Origin: JABCPE02 sp963516475
GTDB taxonomy: Bacteria > Bacteroidota > Bacteroidia > Flavobacteriales > Weeksellaceae
Reading direction: 5' to 3'
Length of the DNA stretch: 64,000 nucleotides
Assembly (NCBI GenBank): GCA_963516475.1
Contig: CAUQBR010000003.1
Location: 62,001-126,000, forward strand
Below are positions 26,392 to 35,063 of the stretch, piece by piece. The position numbers were made by a program, and so were the translations under genes. Every line of letters begins with the position of its first letter. The stretch's first letter is position 1. The notes under the pieces were generated by a model. It worked only from the letters and a program-made list of their open reading frames with translations. It did no database searches and had not been told where the DNA came from.

Positions 26392-27489
26392 ATGAAATCA
26401 AATTTGAGTACAGAATTTTTTTTGGCTTTTGAGCGCTATTTTATTGAAAATGATGAGGATGTTTCATTAGATAAAATATCATCAGGGTTTACAGATGTAG
26501 TATTAGGAATAGAGTTTCTTCCACAGAATATGACTGAAGATATAGATAAGAAGAAAAAACTACTAAAAAAATATGGTTTTTCTTCATCTACGGCTCTGGC
26601 AGAGGATTTTAGGAAGCGGGTTCTCAACATTGATGAGCCTATTCCAGAAGATTTTGAAAAAGATGGTGTAGGTTATGTTTATACATTCATTTCAGGGTAT
26701 GATACATTCTATAATCGTATGTATGTATTTGGAATACATTGTTTTGGAGATTGTTTTGAGGTTACTTATTTCGATTTAGATAATGATGCAGAAGCTGGGG
26801 ATTATTATAAGGGTCTTGAATTTTATTCACAGGCGAAAGGATACCGATGGCTGGATCCAGAGAGCGATTACTATGAAGATGTTTTGGCGTGGGAAGCGCT
26901 GAATAAATTGGCAACGGATATTTATTTTCATTTGGAAGATAAATTAGATGTAAAACTAGATATAGAGCCTATTCCAACGGAAGAAAAAGTAGTACCAACG
27001 CAGGAGCATTTGGCGAAATTTTTGGCTTTTTGCGGAGTGGAGCAAGAGGTAATTGATGAAAACAAAGAAAGATTATTAAAGGTTTTAAAAGAATACACAA
27101 CTGATGAATACGAGGGCATATCGGAAGCTATGGCTGAAATGATGAAATATTCTCATAAAATCCAAAGGGCAGAACCTGTGATAGAAATTATAAGAGAATA
27201 TGGTGTCTGCCGTTCTTCTGACTGGAAATTTTATGCAGAAGAATTAGAAGAATATATTTTGGATTTAGCTGATTTTTCTGACTGGAAATGGGAATATCCC
27301 ACAGATACTTATAGTGCTGATTTGTTCCCTTATATGAGGAAACAACTTTATTCTTATAGTTTTTGGTTGTGTCATTTGGATGAAGGTGCAGATGCATATC
27401 TGTTCCTGCTATTTCCAGAAGAAGACATGCCAGAAATTATGAAACTAACAAAAATACTAGGAATACCGCTGAAAGCGTATTTTAAATAA
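26392..27489 (+). CDS. Acidic cytoplasmic protein of unknown function (possible DUF6630)
   Basis: A 365-residue soluble protein, rich in Asp and Glu, with no signal peptide or membrane segment. The first 160 residues hold a compact 'FISGYDTFYNRMYVFGIHCFGDCFEVTYFDLDND' sheet; the C-terminal 180 ('LAKFLAFCGVEQEVIDENKE...SSDWKFYAEELEEYILDLADFSDWKWEY') resemble DUF6630, a domain from immunity-type proteins. The match is from memory and uncertain. It starts six bases after the kinase gene and is probably the last gene of that unit. Confidence 0.65.
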   Translation: MKSNLSTEFFLAFERYFIENDEDVSLDKISSGFTDVVLGIEFLPQNMTEDIDKKKKLLKKYGFSSSTALAEDFRKRVLNIDEPIPEDFEKDGVGYVYTFISGYDTFYNRMYVFGIHCFGDCFEVTYFDLDNDAEAGDYYKGLEFYSQAKGYRWLDPESDYYEDVLAWEALNKLATDIYFHLEDKLDVKLDIEPIPTEEKVVPTQEHLAKFLAFCGVEQEVIDENKERLLKVLKEYTTDEYEGISEAMAEMMKYSHKIQRAEPVIEIIREYGVCRSSDWKFYAEELEEYILDLADFSDWKWEYPTDTYSADLFPYMRKQLYSYSFWLCHLDEGADAYLFLLFPEEDMPEIMKLTKILGIPLKAYFK

Positions 27490-27515
27490 AGAAAATAAAA
27501 ATAAATAATTAAAAC

Positions 27516-27546
27516 TTCGGGAATTGGATTTTTATCTTTTCCCGAA
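27516..27546. terminator. Possible bidirectional terminator overlapping the DUF3109 3' end
   Basis: TTCGGGAA (27516-27523) pairs with TTCCCGAA (27539-27546), an 8-bp stem with a 15-base loop. It sits between convergent genes and reaches into the last codons of the DUF3109 gene. T-rich sequence follows on the plus strand. Confidence 0.4.
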
Positions 27547-28116
27547 TTCTTTTTCCCATTCTTCTGCCGCTTCTGACAGGGTCTGGTAGAAATCTTCCCC
27601 GTATTTTCGGATGAGTGGTTTTTTCAGGAATTGATAGACTTTTACGCCCAATTCTTTTCCCAAAGTGCAGGCATCGGAGCAGATATCCCATTCGTGGTAG
27701 TTAATCGCAGAAAAATTAGAATATTCTGTGATACGAATAGGGTAGAGGTGGCAGGAAATAGGCTTTTGCCAGTCGATAACGCCATCTTCATAAGCTTTTT
27801 CTATGGCGCATTTGGTGTAGCCTTTTTCATCAAAAATCACATAGGCGCACTCTGCATTATTCACCAAAGGAGTAACCAAATCTCCTTCAAAATCAAGCGT
27901 ATAGGTGCCTTGCTCCTCGATGGCTTGGATTCCTTCTGGACGGAGATAAGGCTTTATTTTAGGATAAATTTCATCTAATATTTTGGTTTCATCTTCATCG
28001 AGAGGAGCTCCTGCATCACCTTCCACACAGCAGATTCCCTTGCATTTAGCAAGATTACACACGAATTCTTCGGAAAATAAATCTTCAGAAATTAGTTTAT
28101 CATCTATTTGAATCAT
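27532..28116 (-). CDS. DUF3109 family cysteine-rich protein
   Basis: A 194-residue protein. Eight conserved cysteines are arranged as in DUF3109/YkgJ-type putative zinc- or iron-binding proteins: CNLAKCKGICC near 20-30, then 'AECAYV', 'TKCAIE', 'SCHLYP', and ICSDACTLG. Conserved 'WQKPISCHLYPIRI' is diagnostic. Function unknown. It is the last gene of the parE-parC operon, separated by one base from the DUF6427-like gene. Confidence 0.88.
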   Translation of the reverse strand: MIQIDDKLISEDLFSEEFVCNLAKCKGICCVEGDAGAPLDEDETKILDEIYPKIKPYLRPEGIQAIEEQGTYTLDFEGDLVTPLVNNAECAYVIFDEKGYTKCAIEKAYEDGVIDWQKPISCHLYPIRITEYSNFSAINYHEWDICSDACTLGKELGVKVYQFLKKPLIRKYGEDFYQTLSEAAEEWEKEFGKR

Positions 28117-28117
28117 A

Positions 28118-29020
28118 TTAAATTACAAAATTAGGGTTAAATTTGTCCAAAAGACAAGAAATTATAATAATCCAAAGTCCCAATTCCTGAAGCCATGGGT
28201 ATTTTATAAACCTTAAAAATCGGCTCAGGATAATGCTGATAGGGAATATAACGAGCAGCAGATATTCTCTGTGAGAGCCCATGTAAAAGACCAAAATCAG
28301 GATTTGAACCAATAAGAATGACAACAAGAAAGCGTATTTAAACTTACTAGTCGGGCTTTTTTTATTCAAATTTATAAAATGATCTCCCACCGCCAAAATA
28401 CACATTACTAAAATGGGAATTAAGGAATAAAAAGAAGAAAAATCTGTAATCATTTCATTGGAAATCAGTGGTATATAGTCTTCTTTAAATATATCTATTT
28501 CAAGCAGATACATCAGACACAAATATCCAGAAATTACCATAAAACATCCCAAAATAAGCTGGAAAATATTTAGAAATATTTTGTCTGATTTGGTGATGAT
28601 ATGAATAATTACGAAAATAAAAAGTGTCCAAGTCGTTGGTAAGAAAATATAACTAACAGCCAGAATGCAACCAACCAAAAGGAAAGAATCACTTCTGATT
28701 TTATCATTTTCATTGGTGAAGAAAAATAATAAAATAGAACTTGTAAATAATGCCATAGAAATTCCTACATCCAGATTTCCATTATAAAATGAAAAAATAA
28801 AAATAGAGTACAGAAACAGCGGCAGGTGGGTTTTCCTATTTAGCGAAATTTTATTAAACAGAATATAGCCCAGAGCTAGTCCTACAAAGACTATAATGGT
28901 AGAGAAAATGTTAGAAAATTTAACTTCTAAATCGTTTGAAATTAGAATAAAAAGCAATAAAGCTCCTATGTAAGTAGGAACCGAAAATAAATTGGTTTTC
29001 TTTGATAACAAACGAAACAT
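28118..29020 (-). CDS. Polytopic membrane protein (DUF6427-like)
   Basis: A 300-residue protein with about nine transmembrane helices and a 'FIFSFYNGNLDVGISMALFTSSILLFF' core, as in the Flavobacteriia-specific DUF6427 proteins that accompany manC and DUF3109. No catalytic residue can be assigned. Its tight spacing (four bases from manC, one base to DUF3109) makes operon membership clear. It could have a role in envelope polysaccharide export, but that is inference from manC alone. Confidence 0.75.
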   Translation of the reverse strand: MFRLLSKKTNLFSVPTYIGALLLFILISNDLEVKFSNIFSTIIVFVGLALGYILFNKISLNRKTHLPLFLYSIFIFSFYNGNLDVGISMALFTSSILLFFFTNENDKIRSDSFLLVGCILAVSYIFLPTTWTLFIFVIIHIITKSDKIFLNIFQLILGCFMVISGYLCLMYLLEIDIFKEDYIPLISNEMITDFSSFYSLIPILVMCILAVGDHFINLNKKSPTSKFKYAFLLSFLLVQILILVFYMGSHREYLLLVIFPISIILSRFLRFIKYPWLQELGLWIIIISCLLDKFNPNFVI

Positions 29021-29024
29021 TTTC

Positions 29025-30086
29025 CTATTTTTTACTTTCTAAATCAGCTACATATTCCTTGATAAGCTGGTCATTACTCCTTGGACAGATAAGCATAGCC
29101 TCCTCTGTATCTATCACTATATAGTCCGTAAGCCCATCAATCACAGCGGTTTTTTCACGGTTTTTGAGTCTGATGATATTTCCTTTTGCGTTATAAACAT
29201 TGCAGTTGTTAGAGATGGTGTTGTTGTTCTCATCTCGCTCAGCATTTTCAAACACAGAAGTCCAAGTTCCCAAATCAGACCAGCCCAAGTCAGCAGGAAT
29301 CACATAGACATTATCAGCCTTTTCTAAAATTCCGTTGTCTATTGATATTTTTTCTACATTAGGATAAATTTCCTCTATGTATGGAGCTTCTTTTTTGGTG
29401 TTATATACCTCTGTTTTAAACTGTTCTGCCATTTTTGGAAGATAGTTTTCAAAGGCTTTTTGGATAGATTTTACATTCCAGATGAAAATTCCTGCATTCC
29501 AAAGATATTCTTTCGTTGCTAAGAATTTTTCTGCCGTTTCTAAATTAGGCTTTTCAGTGAAAGTTTTTACTTTGCATATTTCAGCAGATTTTTCTTCTGA
29601 AAACTGAATGTAGCCATAGCCTGTGTCAGGGCGTGTAGGCTGTATCCCGAGCGTGATGAGATAGTCGTTCTGGCTCGCCTTTTCAAAAGCAAATTCTATC
29701 TTTTCACAAAAAGTTTTTTCTTTTAAAATCAAATGATCTGCGGGCAGTACAACGATGTTAGCATTTGGGTTTATTTTTGCTATTTTATTGGTTATGTAGA
29801 TGTTACACGCTGCAGTATTTCTCATCATAGGTTCTCCGATGATGTTTTTCTTGTCAAGTTCAGGAATTTGAGCAGCCGTAAGTTCCAAATATTCCTTATT
29901 GGTTACCACAAAAATATTTTCCACAGGGACAATCTGCTTTATCCGCTCAAAGGTCTGCTGTATCATGGTCTTTCCTGTTCCCAAGATATCATGGAACTGT
30001 TTAGGAAATTTAGCCGTACTCATAGGCCAAAAACGGCTTCCGATGCCGCCCGCCATTATGACACAATAGTTATTATTTAGATTCAT
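29025..30086 (-). CDS. manC: Mannose-1-phosphate guanylyltransferase
   Basis: A 353-residue nucleotidyltransferase. The signature MAGGIGSRFWPMSTAKFPKQF-like stretch (GGxGxRxWPxS...PKQF) is at the N-terminus, followed by 'VLPADHLI', 'PTRPDTGYGYI', 'FTEKP' and 'WNAGIFIW'. It lacks the C-terminal mannose-6-phosphate isomerase domain, so it is the one-domain form. It makes GDP-mannose for glycans. It lies 16 bases behind the SprT-like gene in the parE-parC operon. Confidence 0.95.
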   Translation of the reverse strand: MNLNNNYCVIMAGGIGSRFWPMSTAKFPKQFHDILGTGKTMIQQTFERIKQIVPVENIFVVTNKEYLELTAAQIPELDKKNIIGEPMMRNTAACNIYITNKIAKINPNANIVVLPADHLILKEKTFCEKIEFAFEKASQNDYLITLGIQPTRPDTGYGYIQFSEEKSAEICKVKTFTEKPNLETAEKFLATKEYLWNAGIFIWNVKSIQKAFENYLPKMAEQFKTEVYNTKKEAPYIEEIYPNVEKISIDNGILEKADNVYVIPADLGWSDLGTWTSVFENAERDENNNTISNNCNVYNAKGNIIRLKNREKTAVIDGLTDYIVIDTEEAMLICPRSNDQLIKEYVADLESKK

Positions 30087-30102
30087 TTTCTTTCGTTAGT
30101 CA

Positions 30103-30687
30103 TTATTTTGTCCGCTCCACTCTCGCACAGGATTTGAATAAATACATTCTCCCTGTACTGAGATTTTTGCAAAGGTAACGCTTTTTCTTCTTTTCTTCTA
30201 TCTGGTAAATGTCTGTTTGATAAATAAATTTTTCTCCAATGGGCAAATCCTCCACATAGGCTTTATTATCAGAGTGTTCACTGTCAAAATATTTTACCAG
30301 CTCTGGACTGGACATGAAGTTGGCTTTCGGATTTTTAGAAAAATTTAAAATCAAAGGTCTCAGCTCTTCAGAATAAATTGAAATACTCTCCAAAAGCATT
30401 TTCTGAAAGGTCATCTTCCATTCTTTTCCATGTGGAAGAATATTTTTCTTCTCATGAAAAGCCACTAAATGCGCAATTTCATGCGTAAAGACAAAGAAAA
30501 AAAGCTCTGGTTCCAGCGTTCCATTGATGGTTATTTGGTGGGAATTATTAGGCATTGATTTATAATCTCCTAATTTGCTGTGCCTGTTTTTTGTGACTTT
30601 GATATGACACAGATGCCCTTCCAGCCATTTTTTTAGGTAGGGCATGCTGTTTGGAGGCAAAAATCTTTCTAATAACTCGGTAGACAT
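30103..30687 (-). CDS. SprT-like zinc metalloprotease domain protein
   Basis: A 194-residue protein. The zinc motif HEIAH (His69, Glu70, His73) lies in 'FFFVFTHEIAHLVAFHEK', with a third His in 'HGKEWKMTFQ', the WSS1/SprT arrangement. A basic C-terminal part with two cysteines ('YLCKNLSTGRMYLFKSCARVE') resembles the SprT zinc ribbon, though with fewer cysteines than usual. SprT/Spartan proteins act on DNA-bound proteins; a position seven bases behind parC (topoisomerases form covalent DNA adducts) fits such a role, which is inference. Confidence 0.85.
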   Translation of the reverse strand: MSTELLERFLPPNSMPYLKKWLEGHLCHIKVTKNRHSKLGDYKSMPNNSHQITINGTLEPELFFFVFTHEIAHLVAFHEKKNILPHGKEWKMTFQKMLLESISIYSEELRPLILNFSKNPKANFMSSPELVKYFDSEHSDNKAYVEDLPIGEKFIYQTDIYQIEEKKKKRYLCKNLSTGRMYLFKSCARVERTK

Positions 30688-30694
30688 CTCAAAA

Positions 30695-33250
30695 TCAGTT
30701 AAATAAATCTCCTATAACTCCATCTTCTGGAATATCCGTTTCTTCCTGCTGTACAGGTTCTTCTTCCTCTTCTTTCGGTTCTGGAATTGTGATATTTATG
30801 GATTTTATTTTTTCTTTCACAAACTGATTTCCCATTGCTTTTATTCCTTTTATAGAGATAAAGTCATCAATATCAATGGTTTCAGGCTCTTTTTCCTTTC
30901 CGTTTTTATCTTTTGCAAAGATAATTTCCGCTGTGCAGCCATCACTGGTTCCCACAAATTCTATGAAGGATTTAGGATGCTCACTCGGCATAAAGTTCTG
31001 AATATTAGCCGTGTTTTCTAATAAAAATCGTTTGATGAAATAAATATCCTTTTCGCCATCATAATAGATGCACGAAACAGCCTGTTCTGGATGCCATTTT
31101 TCCAAAATCAGATAATCATCATCAAAACGATTCATCAGGTCAAATGAAATCAGTTTTGCTTCTCCTTTGGTATTGATAGTCAGTATTTTATCATCTCCTT
31201 TAAAGCTGCCGAGCAGAACTCCTCTGCCCTCTACATTCAGCCTTCTTACACTTTCATCAAACCAAATTTTTCTCGGAGCCAGCGTGGAGATGCCTTCTTC
31301 TTTTAGTTCTATTTTTTTAACGGCATATTTCGTTACGAGATTTCCTTTGGAATCACGCCCCTTTATAGCTAAATCAGAGAAATCTATATCGATTCTGTTT
31401 TTTCTGATTCTGGCACTAGGTTTTAGTAAAACACTGATGATTTCTGCCTCTCCATTTGGATTTGCAGAAAAATACAGCACTTCTGAGCCTTTTACATCCG
31501 AAGCAAGTTTGTATTCATTATTTCGGATAACTCCCGTTACCGAGAATCTTTTCATGTAATATGGGCCGTCTTTTCCCTCGCGGTAGACCATGTTATAAAC
31601 GGTTCGCTTATCGTTCTTTTTCCATACGCCCACATGCAGAATATCTTTTCCGATGAAGGTTTTTGCTTCCACTTTGGTAACCTGCATTGTTCCATCTTTT
31701 CGGAAAGTGATGATGTCATCTAAATCTGAACAGTCAAAAACATATTCATCTTTTTTGAGCGAAGTTCCGATGAATCCTTCGGCTCTGTTGATGTAGAATT
31801 TTTCGTTTGCTACCGCTACATTGGTCGCATCTATGTTGTCAAAAACACGAATTTCCGTACGGCGAGGCTTGTCTTTTCCATATTTTTTCTGAATGTTTTG
31901 GAAATAATTGATGGCATAATCCACCAAGTTTTCCAAATCATGTTTCACCTGCTCCATTCTGTCCTCCAGTGCAGCGATGTTTTCCAGCGCTTTATCTCTA
32001 TCATAGCGCGAAATTCGCATGAAAGGGAGTTCTGTCAGTCGGGCAATGTCCTCTGTAACTACCTCACGCATAAGGTTTTTGATAAATGGCTTTAAAGCTT
32101 TGTCAATCGCCGAATAAACTTCCTCTTTGCTGGTTTTACCTTTGATTTCTTGGTAAATTTCATTCTCGATGAAGATTTTTTCCAAACTCGCAAAATGCCA
32201 TTTTTCCTGAAGTTCGTGCAGTTCTATTTCCAGCTCTTTTTTCAGAAGAGAAACCGTGTGGTCTGTGTTGTATTTCAGGATTTCCGAAACCGAAAGGAAC
32301 ATCGGTTTGTCTCCCACGATTACGCAGGCATTAGGTGAAATAGAAACTTCGCAGTCCGTGAAAGCATACAGGGCGTCTATCATCATGTCTGGCGAAACAT
32401 CATTAGCCAGTAAGATGTTGATTTCCACCTCATCAGAAGTATTGTCCTCTATTTTTTTGATTTTGATTTTACCCTTTTCGTTAGCCTTTAAAATGCTGTC
32501 AATCAGGTCGCCTGTGTTTTTAGAAAAAGGCAATTCTGTGATGCATAGAGTGTTTTTGTCTTTTTGGATAATTCTGGCTCTTGCACGGATTTTTCCGCCT
32601 CGTTTTCCATCGTTATAGTTGGAAACATCTAGAAGCCCTGCCGTAAGGAAATCAGGGTAAAGCTGGAAACTTTTTCCTTTTAGATAAAGAATAGAAGCAT
32701 CCAGTAACTCATTGAAATTGTGAGGCATAATCTTCGTCGAAAGCCCCACACCGATACCTTCCACGCCTTGTGCAAGAAGCAGCGGGAATTTCACAGGAAG
32801 GTCCACAGGCTCGTTGTTTCTTCCATCGTAGGATTTTACCCATTCTGTAGTTTTAGGGTTAAAAACCACCTCCAAAGCGAAAGGCGTAAGTCTCGCTTCG
32901 ATGTATCTTGCCGCCGCTGCCGAGTCTCCTGTGTAGATATTTCCCCAGTTTCCCTGAGTGTCTATCAGGAGTTCTTTCTGACCAATCTGCACCATGGCAT
33001 CCGTGATGGAGGCATCTCCATGCGGGTGGTATTTCATGGTATTTCCCACGATGTTTGCCACCTTGTTGTATCTTCCATCTTCCAGCTCGCGCATAGAGTG
33101 CATGATGCGGCGCTGAACGGGCTTAAAACCATCATAAACAGATGGAATGGCACGGTCCAAAATTACATAAGAGGCGTAATCAAGAAACCAGTCTTGATAA
33201 AGCCCAGATATTTTTTTTAGAGTTTCTTCTTTATGTTCGTTTTCTTGCAT
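30695..33250 (-). CDS. parC: DNA topoisomerase IV subunit A
   Basis: An 851-residue type IIA topoisomerase A subunit. The breakage-reunion domain starts near residue 20 ('DYASYVILDRAIPSVYDGFKPVQRRI'), with the quinolone region at 'GNTMKYHPHGDASITDAM' (about 70-86) and the catalytic Tyr116 in AAAARYIEARLT. The C-terminal domain lacks the GyrA box (QxRGGxG) and has irregular blades, ending in an acidic tail ('PKEEEEEPVQQEETDIPEDG'), so ParC rather than GyrA. It decatenates chromosomes with ParE, encoded three genes upstream in the same operon. The DUF389 gene ends directly before it. Confidence 0.93.
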   Translation of the reverse strand: MQENEHKEETLKKISGLYQDWFLDYASYVILDRAIPSVYDGFKPVQRRIMHSMRELEDGRYNKVANIVGNTMKYHPHGDASITDAMVQIGQKELLIDTQGNWGNIYTGDSAAAARYIEARLTPFALEVVFNPKTTEWVKSYDGRNNEPVDLPVKFPLLLAQGVEGIGVGLSTKIMPHNFNELLDASILYLKGKSFQLYPDFLTAGLLDVSNYNDGKRGGKIRARARIIQKDKNTLCITELPFSKNTGDLIDSILKANEKGKIKIKKIEDNTSDEVEINILLANDVSPDMMIDALYAFTDCEVSISPNACVIVGDKPMFLSVSEILKYNTDHTVSLLKKELEIELHELQEKWHFASLEKIFIENEIYQEIKGKTSKEEVYSAIDKALKPFIKNLMREVVTEDIARLTELPFMRISRYDRDKALENIAALEDRMEQVKHDLENLVDYAINYFQNIQKKYGKDKPRRTEIRVFDNIDATNVAVANEKFYINRAEGFIGTSLKKDEYVFDCSDLDDIITFRKDGTMQVTKVEAKTFIGKDILHVGVWKKNDKRTVYNMVYREGKDGPYYMKRFSVTGVIRNNEYKLASDVKGSEVLYFSANPNGEAEIISVLLKPSARIRKNRIDIDFSDLAIKGRDSKGNLVTKYAVKKIELKEEGISTLAPRKIWFDESVRRLNVEGRGVLLGSFKGDDKILTINTKGEAKLISFDLMNRFDDDYLILEKWHPEQAVSCIYYDGEKDIYFIKRFLLENTANIQNFMPSEHPKSFIEFVGTSDGCTAEIIFAKDKNGKEKEPETIDIDDFISIKGIKAMGNQFVKEKIKSINITIPEPKEEEEEPVQQEETDIPEDGVIGDLFN

Positions 33251-34540
33251 TTATTTTGTGTTTATCAGTCTGATATTTTGGTCGTTTAACTTAGTTTGAA
33301 GCCATTTTTTCAGCTTTTCTTCATCTAGATTCTCTTTTTCTTTGATTTGGTAAATGACAGTATTTTCTTGTTTACGAGAATCTTTTTCGTAACTATTTAG
33401 TTTTCCGATAGATATGTTTTCTATTTCTGGAAAAACGATTCTGAGTTCTTTGATGAGCTGTCGGTCATCAAATTTGTATTCATTCAGTTCCGCAGTAAGA
33501 TTTTGGATGATGATATCTTTTTCAGAGAAATCCTTGTTCTGCTGATTGATTTCAGCTAAAATTTCACTTTTTAGATTAGATGAATTATTTTTTATCAAGA
33601 GTTTTGTATCCTTGATTTCGTAGTTGTCGGCAAGTTTTTTGTTAAGCGCTTGAATTTCAATACTGTCCATTCGCTGATTTAGTAAAACTAATTCTATGGT
33701 TTTTGGCGTATCATTTTGATTTATTTTCTTATAAATCACGGTGTGCCCTCTGTCTGTAAATTCGTTTTTGATGAAATTTTCTACATTTTTTGTGTATTTA
33801 TTATCACTAATGAGACGGTAAGCCAAGAAAATACTTGGAACAATCATGATAGTAAACAAAGTATAAATGGAATATTTTACTTTTCTGTCAAATTTTTTAT
33901 CCTGAGTAGAAACAGGTTTGTATTTAAGGAATTTAACAATAGTAAATGTAGCAATGGCAATGAAGAAGCAGTTGATAGAATATAAATATAAAGCTCCAGC
34001 AAAAAATTTAAAATTAAAAGTTGCCAGCCCAAAACCTGCCGTACAAAGAGGCGGCATAAGCGCTGTGGCAATAGCTACCCCAGGGATAGGGTTTCCTTTT
34101 TCTACACGGGTGATAGAAATTATCCCTACAATTCCACCAATGAAAGCAATCAAAACATCATAAATATTAGGTGATGTTCTGGCTAAAATCTCAGATTGAG
34201 CCTCTTTAAAGGGGCTGAGAGTAAAGTAAATCGCAGAGACTAAAAGGCTTACGATAGTAGCCGTAAGTAGGTTTTTTCCTGATTTTTTTAGAAGAGTTAA
34301 ATCATAAATGGCAAGGGCAACCCCAATTCCTACGATAGGTCCCATAAGTGGAGAAATCAGCATGGCGCCGATAATCACAGCTGTGGAATTGACATTCAGA
34401 CCAATAGATGCAATGAATATAGCACATGCCAAAATCCAAAGGTTAGCCCCTTTGAATGAAATGTTTTTTAAGACATCTTGTAAAACCTTGTCTTGTTTTT
34501 CTTCTCCTTCGTGTAAGTTAAATAAACTATGTTGTTTCAT
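33251..34540 (-). CDS. DUF389 (TIGR00341-type) membrane protein
   Basis: A 429-residue protein. The N-terminal half has about six transmembrane helices with the family motifs 'ACAIFIASIGLNVNSTAVIIGAMLISPLMGPIVGIG' and 'GVAIATALMPPLCTAGFGLA'. The C-terminal half (about 240-429) is a charged, partly coiled cytoplasmic region with two similar alpha/beta segments ('NFIKNEFTDRGHTVIYKKIN', 'IVFPEIENISIGKLNSYE'). Function unknown. It shares the parE-parC operon, one base behind the PH-like membrane gene and flush with parC. Confidence 0.88.
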   Translation of the reverse strand: MKQHSLFNLHEGEEKQDKVLQDVLKNISFKGANLWILACAIFIASIGLNVNSTAVIIGAMLISPLMGPIVGIGVALAIYDLTLLKKSGKNLLTATIVSLLVSAIYFTLSPFKEAQSEILARTSPNIYDVLIAFIGGIVGIISITRVEKGNPIPGVAIATALMPPLCTAGFGLATFNFKFFAGALYLYSINCFFIAIATFTIVKFLKYKPVSTQDKKFDRKVKYSIYTLFTIMIVPSIFLAYRLISDNKYTKNVENFIKNEFTDRGHTVIYKKINQNDTPKTIELVLLNQRMDSIEIQALNKKLADNYEIKDTKLLIKNNSSNLKSEILAEINQQNKDFSEKDIIIQNLTAELNEYKFDDRQLIKELRIVFPEIENISIGKLNSYEKDSRKQENTVIYQIKEKENLDEEKLKKWLQTKLNDQNIRLINTK

Positions 34541-34541
34541 A

Positions 34542-35033
34542 CTATTTATTGTCGTTATTGTTGTTTTCTTTGTTGGCTTTTATTGTTCGTTGTAATGAAA
34601 GTTTTAAATCCCTTATTTCACTGCTTGTAAGGTAAGAAATATCGTATTTTAGGATACTTTCTTTATGTTTTTTACTCGTGATTTTTATATATAACCTTTT
34701 GAAAATTAATGCATTTACGATTTCAAAGGAAACAAGTTTGTATTTTGGAAATTCATCTTTTGCTTCTTTTCCTAAAAAAGGGATAATAGAGTGGTTTTTG
34801 AAGTTAAGGGCTTCTCCATCACTATCGTATTCGAATATCTGGCGACCTCTCAAAAAAATAATGACCAACCCTGAAACTCCTATGAATAAAAGGGAAATAC
34901 TTGCCATTTTCCCAAAAACAGGCAGTTTGATGATGTTCAAAAAAGTCATAGCTCCGCCTATTATTGCGGAGAAAATGGAAAAGGTTAGTAAAAAATTGTA
35001 TATAGGTGCTTTTTTTCTGTTACTTAATCTCAT
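34542..35033 (-). CDS. Two-helix membrane protein with a PH-like domain
   Basis: A 163-residue protein with two N-terminal transmembrane helices (about 13-34 and 39-61) and a C-terminal cytoplasmic domain of alternating strands ('RQIFEYDSDGEALNFKNHSIIPF', 'KLVSFEIVNALIFKRLYIKI') ending in a helix, which resembles bacterial PH domains; this is a shape-based guess. The Asn-rich tail (KENNNNDNK) is low complexity. It ends one base before the DUF389 gene and begins 30 bases behind parE. Confidence 0.72.
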   Translation of the reverse strand: MRLSNRKKAPIYNFLLTFSIFSAIIGGAMTFLNIIKLPVFGKMASISLLFIGVSGLVIIFLRGRQIFEYDSDGEALNFKNHSIIPFLGKEAKDEFPKYKLVSFEIVNALIFKRLYIKITSKKHKESILKYDISYLTSSEIRDLKLSLQRTIKANKENNNNDNK

Positions 35034-35063
35034 GATGCAAAAATAAATTGTTGATATTAAATT

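Noticed and set aside
32720..33220. A 166-codon plus-strand frame antisense to parC
   Set aside because: Composition is His/Arg/Cys-rich without domains, typical of a mirror frame; parC is certain.
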